From assembly GCA_016763215.1 (NCBI GenBank), contig JAESUF010000258.1, positions 1 through 11,486 on the forward strand: a stretch of DNA of 11,486 bases. Direction: 5' to 3'. The notes under the pieces are model-generated. The model had not been told where the DNA came from. It did not search any database and saw only the letters and a list, made by a program, of their open reading frames with translations. Below, piece after piece: positions 6,775-11,486 of this stretch; within the stretch, counting starts at the first letter, position 1, and each line of letters opens with the position of its first letter. Both the position numbers and the translations under genes were made by a program. Source of the stretch: Flavobacteriaceae bacterium (GTDB lineage Bacteria; Bacteroidota; Bacteroidia; Flavobacteriales; Flavobacteriaceae).

Positions 6775-8037
6775 ATGGAGCAGCCACTTTTTACCAATGA
6801 CGCAATTGTATTTGGAATTTTAATGATTTCACTTGGGTTCGTTTTTTATACAGAATCAAAAACATCAGGTTTCTGGTCTAAATTTTACAAGATTGTTCCA
6901 GGACTTTTAATGTGCTATCTAATTCCTTCCATTTTTAATTCGCTAGGAATCATTTCAGACAACACTTCTCAAACGTATCATATCGCTAGTAGATATTTAT
7001 TGCCCGCATGCCTAGTTTTATTGACTTTAAGTATTGACTTAAAAGCGATTTTTAGTCTAGGACCTAAAGCGTTAATTATGTTTTTTACTGGTACTGTTGG
7101 AATTATCATTGGTGGTCCCATTGCTATTTTATTAATTTCTCTGGTTTCACCAGAAACAGTTGGAGGAAATGATTTTGATGCTATTTGGAGAGGACTATCT
7201 ACATTAGCAGGAAGTTGGATTGGTGGTGGCGCAAATCAAGCTGCTATGTTAGAAATTTATGAATATAACCCCGACAAATATGGAGGCGTGGTATTAGTAG
7301 ATATCGTTGTTGCCAACTTATGGATGGCACTTATCTTAATTGGGATTGGAAAGAAAAATAAAATTGACAAATGGTTAAAAGCTGATACTTCTGCTATAGA
7401 GTCCTTAAAAGAAAAAGTGAGTTCTTTTGCTGATAAGGTAAAAAGAAATCCTTCTTTAACAGATTATATGATAATGTTGGCTCTAGTTTTTGGAGCTGTT
7501 GGAGTTGCCCATTTTGGAGCTGATTTAATTTCATCCTTCTTAAAAGAAAGTGTAGCCGCTGTGGCAGATAAATCTTCTGCGTTATCATCTTTCGGTTCAA
7601 AATTCTTTTGGATGATAACCATTGCTACTATTATTGGAATAACGCTATCTTTTACCAAAGCCAAAAATTATGAAGGAGCCGGAGCTAGTAAAATTGGAAC
7701 TATTTTTATTTACATTTTAGTAGCTACTATTGGTATGAAGATGGACTTAGGTAGAATTGCTGAAAACCCTGGTCTTATAGCTATTGGAGTGGTTTGGATG
7801 GCAATACATGCCGGTTTACTAATCTTAGTAGCTAAACTGATTAAAGCTCCTTACTTCTTTTTAGCTGTTGCTAGTCAGGCTAATGTTGGAGGTGCAGCCT
7901 CTGCTCCAGTTGTAGCAGCTGCTTTTCACCCTTCTTTAGCTACCGTAGGTGTCCTATTAGCCGTATTTGGATATGTAGTCGGAACATATGGCGCTATTTT
8001 ATGTACAATTTTAATGGAAGTAGCTTCAAAAGTATAG
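6775..8037 (+). CDS. DUF819 family integral membrane protein, probable transporter
   Basis: A 420-residue inner-membrane protein with roughly ten hydrophobic segments (for example 10-25, 40-58, 73-90, 98-125, 172-192, 231-248, 277-293, 307-322, 334-355 and 385-412). It resembles the DUF819 (YjcL-like) family. Two glycine-rich signatures, GSWIGGGANQAA (146-157) and QANVGGAASAPVVAAA (368-383), sit in the two halves and suggest an inverted-repeat transporter fold like that of the cation/anion antiporter superfamily (inference). The substrate is unknown. A soluble loop (about 194-228) rich in K and E separates the halves. The gene ends with two successive TAG codons. A lipoprotein gene follows after 40 bp, possibly in the same transcript. 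Confidence 0.85.
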   Translation: MEQPLFTNDAIVFGILMISLGFVFYTESKTSGFWSKFYKIVPGLLMCYLIPSIFNSLGIISDNTSQTYHIASRYLLPACLVLLTLSIDLKAIFSLGPKALIMFFTGTVGIIIGGPIAILLISLVSPETVGGNDFDAIWRGLSTLAGSWIGGGANQAAMLEIYEYNPDKYGGVVLVDIVVANLWMALILIGIGKKNKIDKWLKADTSAIESLKEKVSSFADKVKRNPSLTDYMIMLALVFGAVGVAHFGADLISSFLKESVAAVADKSSALSSFGSKFFWMITIATIIGITLSFTKAKNYEGAGASKIGTIFIYILVATIGMKMDLGRIAENPGLIAIGVVWMAIHAGLLILVAKLIKAPYFFLAVASQANVGGAASAPVVAAAFHPSLATVGVLLAVFGYVVGTYGAILCTILMEVASKV

Positions 8038-8047
8038 TAGAAATCTG

Positions 8048-8055
8048 CATATTTG
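8048..8055 (+). promoter_or_regulatory. Possible -10 element of the DUF4369 lipoprotein gene
   Basis: CATATTTG is one mismatch from TAnnTTTG and ends 22 bp before the start codon. It lies inside a short inverted repeat (CTGCA 8045-8049, TGCAG 8054-8058). No good TTG is present at -33, so the gene may instead be read from the DUF819 promoter. Confidence 0.3.
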
Positions 8056-8077
8056 CAGCCTAAAGTTTTCAAAGATT

Positions 8078-8779
8078 ATGAAAAAAGTATTTGTCATTGG
8101 CTTACTATTATTAATTGCTGCTTGTTCTAAAGAAAAAGAGCAAGGAAATATGATTGTACAAGGTCAGATTAAAGGGTTAAAGAAAGGTACTTTGTACTTA
8201 CAGAAGATGAAAGATAGTTTAGTTACTTCTGTTGATTCTATTACACTCTTAGGGAAAAGTACTTTTATATTAAGTGATAATATTGAATCTCCAGAAATGT
8301 ATTATCTCGCATTTGATGATAAAACAACTGTAAAAAGAGTTCGATTTTTTGGAGAAAAAGGAACAATTACGATCAATGATAATGTGAATAATTTTGGAGT
8401 TGGTACTAAGATCGAGGGGTCAAAAAACCAAAAGGTCATGGAAGACTATGAAAGAATGACGAAAAAATTTCAAAATAAACAATTAGATTTAATAGAAGCG
8501 AACTTCAACGCTCAACTAAAGAATAATATCAAAGAATCTGACTCACTCAGAAAGATCTCTGACAAATTACTAAGAAAAAGATATTTGTTTTCTGCAAATT
8601 TTGCACTTACACATCCAGATGCTGAAGCTTCAGCATTTATTACCATTACCGATTTGGTTGATGCCAATATTAAAATCTTAGACACCATACAAAATACACT
8701 CAGTGACAATGTTAAGAATTCATTGTACGGTAAGAAGTTACAGAAGTTTATTGCTGATATTAAAAAAAATGAACAGTAA
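8078..8779 (+). CDS. DUF4369 domain lipoprotein lacking a thioredoxin domain
   Basis: A 233-residue lipoprotein. The signal (MKKVFVIGLLLLIAAC) has a clear lipobox with the lipidated cysteine at C16, followed by SKEKEQ. Residues about 24-110 form a beta-rich domain like DUF4369, the N-terminal module of many Bacteroidota TlpA-type thiol-disulfide proteins (VQGQIKGLKKGTLYLQKMKDSLVTSVDSI). Residues 115-230 are helical and end with SLYGKKLQKFIADIKK, which in full TlpA-like proteins comes just before the thioredoxin domain. Here the protein stops, with no CxxC motif anywhere. The next gene ends only 14 bp beyond on the other strand, so no detached thioredoxin part remains in the window. It is probably envelope-anchored; without the redox domain its role is unknown. 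Confidence 0.85.
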   Translation: MKKVFVIGLLLLIAACSKEKEQGNMIVQGQIKGLKKGTLYLQKMKDSLVTSVDSITLLGKSTFILSDNIESPEMYYLAFDDKTTVKRVRFFGEKGTITINDNVNNFGVGTKIEGSKNQKVMEDYERMTKKFQNKQLDLIEANFNAQLKNNIKESDSLRKISDKLLRKRYLFSANFALTHPDAEASAFITITDLVDANIKILDTIQNTLSDNVKNSLYGKKLQKFIADIKKNEQ

Positions 8780-8793
8780 ACAATTGATTTCCT

Positions 8794-9216
8794 TTATACA
8801 GCTCTTCTAAACTCTTTTTGACTTAAAAAGTGTTGTGCTATTTTTTTTGGGGGCGATATAATTTCCCAAGCATTGTAATCAAACCATTGTAATTCGGTTA
8901 TTAGAGTAGCACAGAGTTCATTTTTAGCATTATAGAAATCGACAAGAACAGTCATTTTATTCTCTTTCATACTCGTTTCTGAAAAATTTAGGTGAATAGA
9001 AAAAGATTCTGTAAACATCAATCTTTTTTTATTAACTAACCGATCATTATTTTTTTGCCAACCTATTTTTAAGGAATTCAACATTACTTGAGAGTACCCT
9101 TTTTCAAGTAAATAAACTCCTAATAATTTTGAGGAATACGTAAGGTAAGCGAAATTTTGCATCACCATAAAATCATTTACATCTTCTCCTTTTACTTTAT
9201 ACGTTCTTATAAACAT
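8794..9216 (-). CDS. Hot-dog-fold, 4HBT thioesterase-like protein with degenerate active site
   Basis: A 140-residue cytoplasmic protein with the size and pattern of acyl-CoA thioesterases of the 4HBT group. VMQNFAYLTY (18-27) aligns with the family core HVNNxxYLxY, and MTVLVDFYNAKNELCATLITELQWFD (88-113) has the paired-strand shape of the fold's end, followed by the usual 'P' segment (SPPKKIAQHF, 121-130). By this alignment the catalytic Gly-His would be M17-V18 and the usual Asp would be N14, so ordinary thioesterase activity is doubtful. It may bind acyl groups without hydrolysis or use another residue. The start at 9216 is the only ATG before the core motif apart from internal M17 and M19. 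It converges with the DUF4369 lipoprotein gene. A GC-rich hairpin ends 18 bp upstream of the start. Confidence 0.7.
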   Translation of the reverse strand: MFIRTYKVKGEDVNDFMVMQNFAYLTYSSKLLGVYLLEKGYSQVMLNSLKIGWQKNNDRLVNKKRLMFTESFSIHLNFSETSMKENKMTVLVDFYNAKNELCATLITELQWFDYNAWEIISPPKKIAQHFLSQKEFRRAV

Positions 9217-9234
9217 TCAATAAACTTGGTTTTA

Positions 9235-9276
9235 AAAACAGATCGCCGTTCAGGTGTACCACGGCGATACTGTTTT
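9235..9276 (-). terminator. GC-rich hairpin with flanking A- and T-runs, terminator or leader element
   Basis: AAAACAGATCGCCGT (9235-9249) pairs with ACGGCGATACTGTTTT (9261-9276) with a single bulged A at 9269 and an 11-nt loop in which GGT and ACC can also pair. The A-run on one side and T-run on the other make it terminator-like in both directions. It could end the DUF4442 transcript, whose stop is about 250 bp upstream on the minus strand, but it also lies only 18 bp before the start codon of the next gene, where it would act as a leader attenuator if transcribed through. Confidence 0.55.
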
Positions 9277-9292
9277 CTTTGTTAAACAACCT

Positions 9293-9333
9293 TGTCATTA
9301 GTTAAAAAATAATTCAAGTATTTTCTAATGACA
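9293..9333. other. AT-rich interrupted stem-loop
   Basis: TGTCATTAG (9293-9301) pairs exactly with CTAATGACA (9325-9333). Inside, AAAATA (9306-9311) pairs with TATTTT (9319-9324) around a 7-nt loop. It lies 16 bp from the GC-rich hairpin, so both may belong to one structured transcript. Confidence 0.45.
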
Positions 9334-9523
9334 GTATAAAGGAACGAAGTAACTCTTGTTTAGGAAAATTGAAGTTATTGAAAGGGAAAAAAAAGTCTTA
9401 AAAGGGAAAAATAAGGTGTAATAAATTCACACAGTACTGTTTTTGAGTAAACATCTTACTGGTATCTCATTTTGAATAGTAATTATAAACTCAGAATAAA
9501 GAAGTGTATTCTAGAGCAAAAAA

Positions 9524-9979
9524 TTAAGCCTTTACTTTTAAACTCCATTCAAATTCGAAATTAGAAACAGAAACACCTTCTTCATTAATGCCTTCAGATT
9601 TCATGGTTATTACGCTCCCCTCGCCTGTTTGAATCGATTTATTGATTGCATTGATTACAAGGTCTCCGTCATGACATTCAAAACGAATCTTTCCGATTGC
9701 TTTTTTTGTAAAGTTCCCTTTTTGGTTGGTAACCAACATCGATACTTTTCTTCCAGAATCTTGTATTCCCTTCATCACAGATACACCGGTAGACATTTCC
9801 GCCGCCATCCCTTGAGCTGCCCAAAACATCGATTTAAAAGGATTCTGATTAATCCATCGATGCCTAATACGTACTATTACTGTCTTTTCAGAAACTGAAA
9901 CAACACGTACACCTCCAAAGTAAGCAAGAGGCAATTTAAACAACATAAAAGTATTGATTTTACTAGGCGTAATCTTCAT
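9524..9979 (-). CDS. DUF4442 domain protein (hot-dog fold, thioesterase-like)
   Basis: A 151-residue cytoplasmic protein. The stretch HRWINQNPFKSMFWAAQGMA followed by AEMSTG (40-65) is characteristic of DUF4442 proteins, which share the hot-dog fold with PaaI-type acyl-CoA thioesterases. The preceding part (VRVVSVSEKTVIVRIRH, 24-40) is a typical strand pair, and the second half (78-148) is beta-rich, with FECHDGDLVINAINKSIQTG in the middle. The biochemical role of the family is not established; E60 in the central helix is the usual position for an acidic active-site residue in this fold (inference). No Shine-Dalgarno is seen; TTTCCTTTTT comes before the ATG. It is divergent from the DUF4870-PadR-PspC operon, sharing a 154-bp spacer. 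Confidence 0.85.
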   Translation of the reverse strand: MKITPSKINTFMLFKLPLAYFGGVRVVSVSEKTVIVRIRHRWINQNPFKSMFWAAQGMAAEMSTGVSVMKGIQDSGRKVSMLVTNQKGNFTKKAIGKIRFECHDGDLVINAINKSIQTGEGSVITMKSEGINEEGVSVSNFEFEWSLKVKA

Positions 9980-10061
9980 AAAAAGGAAATTAAGTTCACA
10001 AGATAACCATATTTTTCGACCTACTTAGAATTCATTCAAATGTTAAAATTAGTTAAATTTA

Positions 10062-10121
10062 GTACTATGTTTTGCATAATACTATCTTTTAGCCATATAT
10101 TTGCATAGTACAGTATTATAC
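10062..10121 (+). promoter_or_regulatory. Promoter with interleaved operator-like repeats, probably PadR-controlled
   Basis: TATATTTG (10096-10103) is a perfect Bacteroidota -10 box, with TTG at 10072-10074, 21 bp upstream. Around them lie GTACTATG (10062-10069) with exact complement CATAGTAC (10104-10111), and ATAATACT (10077-10084) with exact complement AGTATTAT (10112-10119). AGTACTATG-TTTTG-CATAATACT is also a palindrome with one mismatch. TTTGCATAATAC (10071) and TTTGCATAGTAC (10100) are direct repeats 29 bp apart. PadR proteins bind such inverted repeats and often repress their own operons, and a padR-like gene is second in this operon. Confidence 0.65.
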
Positions 10122-10133
10122 AAATAATTAATC

Positions 10134-10565
10134 ATGGCACAAAACAACGAAAATACCAATGCTTTCTTAATTCATATTTCAGCTTTTGCGGGGTTCTTAT
10201 TTCCATTCGGAAGTATTATTACTCCTTCAATTGTATGGCAAACTTTAAAAGACAGAAGTCAGTTTTTAGATGATCAAGGAAAAGAAGCCGTTAACTTTAA
10301 TCTCAGTTATAGTTTATATATGTTCATTATTGGCTTAACCTTTATTCCTTTCTTTATCAGAAATATATTTAATGGATGGAATCATAGTTTCAATCACGAA
10401 TGGGATTTTGACCTTGGTTTTGGGAGTCTCTTCGGATTGGTTGGATTTGCTTCTTTTGCAGGAATTATCGGATTGATAAAAATTGCACTAATTATACTAG
10501 CAGCCATAAAAGCGAACAAAGGAGAAGCATACAAATATCCTTTGACAATAAAATTTATTAAATAA
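10134..10565 (+). CDS. DUF4870 domain membrane protein (Tic20-like)
   Basis: A 143-residue small membrane protein. Features of DUF4870 are the opening HISAFAGFLFPFGSIITPSIVW (14-35), then DDQGKEAVNFNLSY (46-59), and the end IKANKGEAYKYPLTIKFIK (125-143). Three or four hydrophobic segments are seen (about 16-36, 57-75, 96-122). Between the second and third is a short loop rich in N, H and W (77-91) that probably faces away from the cytoplasm. Function is unknown; the family is often found next to PadR and PspC genes in Bacteroidota (family knowledge). It is the first gene of the operon, 14 bp before the PadR gene, behind a well-formed promoter. Confidence 0.88.
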   Translation: MAQNNENTNAFLIHISAFAGFLFPFGSIITPSIVWQTLKDRSQFLDDQGKEAVNFNLSYSLYMFIIGLTFIPFFIRNIFNGWNHSFNHEWDFDLGFGSLFGLVGFASFAGIIGLIKIALIILAAIKANKGEAYKYPLTIKFIK

Positions 10566-10579
10566 AAACCACACTATAG

Positions 10580-10924
10580 ATGAAAATAGAAAACACAAAA
10601 GCACAAATGCGTAAAGGAGTGCTGGAGTATTGCATCTTATCCATTTTACAGCATGGTGATGCCTATACTTCAGAGATTCTTTCAACGCTAAAAAGTGCAG
10701 AGATGATTGTGGTAGAAGGAACTATATATCCATTGTTAACACGTTTGAAAAATGCAGGCTTGTTATCTTACAGATGGGAAGAATCTACCTCTGGACCGCC
10801 AAGAAAATACTACGTTTTAACAGAAAACGGAAACATGTTCTTAAAAGAGTTAAACAAAACATGGAGTAATTTAATTAACGCTGTAAACCAAGTAACAAGC
10901 AAAAAATCAACTAAAGATGAATAA
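10580..10924 (+). CDS. PadR family transcriptional regulator
   Basis: A 114-residue winged-helix regulator, the usual length for the short PadR subgroup with a minimal C-terminal helix for dimerisation. The winged helix (about 10-85) has the family signature: RKGVLEYCILSILQHGDAYT (11-30), then VVEGTIYPLLTRLKNAGLL (44-62), and the wing SGPPRKYYVLTENG (71-84). The C-terminal helix (86-105) contains the conserved W95. There is no separate effector domain, but members of this group often bind hydrophobic compounds at the dimer interface. Its end overlaps the start of the PspC gene by 8 bp, indicating translational coupling. The operator-like repeats ahead of the first operon gene suggest autoregulation (inference). 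Confidence 0.95.
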   Translation: MKIENTKAQMRKGVLEYCILSILQHGDAYTSEILSTLKSAEMIVVEGTIYPLLTRLKNAGLLSYRWEESTSGPPRKYYVLTENGNMFLKELNKTWSNLINAVNQVTSKKSTKDE

Positions 10925-11486
10925 GACAATAAATATAAATTTAGGAGGATACTTTTTCCATATAGACGAAGTCGCCTATAAGAGATTAAGAAGGTATTTA
11001 GACGCAATTTCGAAATCATTAAGTGATGATCCTCAAGGAAAAAACGAAATTATTTCTGATATAGAAACCAGAATTAGTGAACTATTGTCAGAAAAAATTA
11101 CAGATGCTCGTCAAGTTGTAAATGAACAAGACATAAGCGATGTTATTAAGATAATGGGAGAACCTGAAGACTATGCTGAAAGTGAAGAAGGATATACAGA
11201 AACCAAACAAACATACTCGAGAAAACAAAGATCTTCTGGCAAGAAATTGTATCGAGATGGTGACGATAAGTTCTTAGGTGGAGTAGCTGCAGGAATTGCA
11301 CATTATTTTGATGTAGATGTTATCTGGATTCGACTCGCATTTATCTTATTCTTTATTGGTGGTGGATTTAGTTTGCTTTTGTATATCATCTTATGGGTTT
11401 TACTGCCTGAAGCAAAGACCACGGCTGAAAAATTACAGATGGAAGGAGAGCCTGTAAACATTGACAATATTGAAAAAAAAATTCGA
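10917..11486 (+). CDS. PspC domain membrane protein, partial
   Basis: The first 190 codons of a gene that runs beyond the window. The start at 10917 overlaps the PadR gene by 8 bp, and the first residues (MNKTININLGGYFFHIDE) match the usual start of flavobacterial PspC proteins, which supports this choice. Residues 1-90 are a soluble helical part with IETRISELLSEKI (49-61) and VIKIMGEPEDY (76-86), a segment found with PspC in Bacteroidota. The PspC domain is at about 109-166: KLYRDGDDKFLGGVAAGIAH, then FDVDVIWIRL and a hydrophobic helix ending LWVLLPEA. PspC in Enterobacteria is a membrane sensor in envelope stress; here no PspA or PspF is seen, so only a membrane-linked stress or signalling role together with PadR and DUF4870 can be inferred. 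Confidence 0.93.
   Translation, partial: MNKTININLGGYFFHIDEVAYKRLRRYLDAISKSLSDDPQGKNEIISDIETRISELLSEKITDARQVVNEQDISDVIKIMGEPEDYAESEEGYTETKQTYSRKQRSSGKKLYRDGDDKFLGGVAAGIAHYFDVDVIWIRLAFILFFIGGGFSLLLYIILWVLLPEAKTTAEKLQMEGEPVNIDNIEKKIR

Larger units (their letters stand above)
9217..9523. other. 307-bp intergenic region with two hairpins
   Basis: The space between the two minus-strand hot-dog genes has no ORF of note. It contains a GC-rich hairpin (9235-9276), an AT-rich hairpin (9293-9333) and a direct repeat AAAGGGAAAA (9381-9390 and 9401-9410, 20 bp apart). The remaining bases up to the DUF4442 stop codon show nothing recognisable. Confidence 0.6.

Noticed and set aside
7394..7664. Minus-strand open frames inside the DUF819 gene
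   Set aside because: The plus-strand frame has clear family motifs and membrane segments; the opposite frames are unrelated shadows.
8780..8793. Search for a bidirectional terminator between convergent genes
   Set aside because: The 14-bp spacer has no inverted repeat or T-run worth calling.
9629..9898. 89-codon plus-strand frame opposite the DUF4442 gene
   Set aside because: The minus-strand frame carries the DUF4442 signature over the same bases; the plus frame resembles no known protein.
1..11486. CRISPR array, tRNA, rRNA, phage or defence system
   Set aside because: No regularly spaced repeats, cloverleaf-like segments, rRNA-like text or known defence domains were seen.

Overview
The window is about 11.5 kb of AT-rich DNA from a member of the Bacteroidota, most likely a marine Flavobacteriaceae species. 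The support is the gene content (TPR-type sensor kinase with a LuxR-type regulator, sortilin-like beta-propeller 'glycosyl hydrolase', DUF4369 lipoprotein, DUF4870-PadR-PspC operon), Bacteroidota-type -10 elements (TAnnTTTG) ahead of several genes, and the lack of clear Shine-Dalgarno sites. Genus cannot be fixed from the sequence. No rRNA, tRNA, CRISPR array, insertion sequence or phage gene was seen.

Left part, minus strand (1-2896). A membrane-anchored sensor histidine kinase with a periplasmic TPR domain (2896-1088) overlaps its NarL/FixJ-type response regulator (1091-465) by 4 bp (ATGA), so the two are surely co-transcribed. Next on the same strand, after a hairpin and a consensus -10 element, lies the start of an exported protein with a bacterial Ig-like (SbsA-type) domain, cut by the window edge. 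The kinase promoter region holds three consecutive near-perfect palindromes within 62 bp, the strongest operator-like signal on this side.

Middle part, plus strand. After a 578-bp gap with only a doubtful 42-codon ORF and an imperfect hairpin comes a 1075-residue secreted beta-propeller protein with eleven Asp-box repeats (3475-6702), closed by a clear intrinsic terminator. It is followed by a DUF819 membrane transporter-like protein (6775-8037) and, 40 bp later, a lipoprotein (8078-8779) that looks like the N-terminal half of a TlpA/DUF4369 protein without its thioredoxin domain.

Right part. Two small hot-dog-fold proteins lie on the minus strand: a 4HBT-like protein with degenerate active-site positions (9216-8794) and a DUF4442 protein (9979-9524). 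The 307-bp gap between them contains two hairpins, one ending 18 bp before the start codon of the first protein. Divergently, a plus-strand operon DUF4870 - PadR regulator - PspC protein begins at 10134 and runs off the window. Its promoter has a perfect TAnnTTTG -10 box surrounded by interleaved inverted repeats, as expected for autoregulation by the PadR protein.

Most of the window is ordinary flavobacterial chromosome. The less ordinary signals are the palindrome cluster ahead of the kinase, the interleaved operators ahead of the PadR operon, the leader hairpins near 9235-9333, the thioredoxin-less DUF4369 lipoprotein and the degenerate hot-dog protein.
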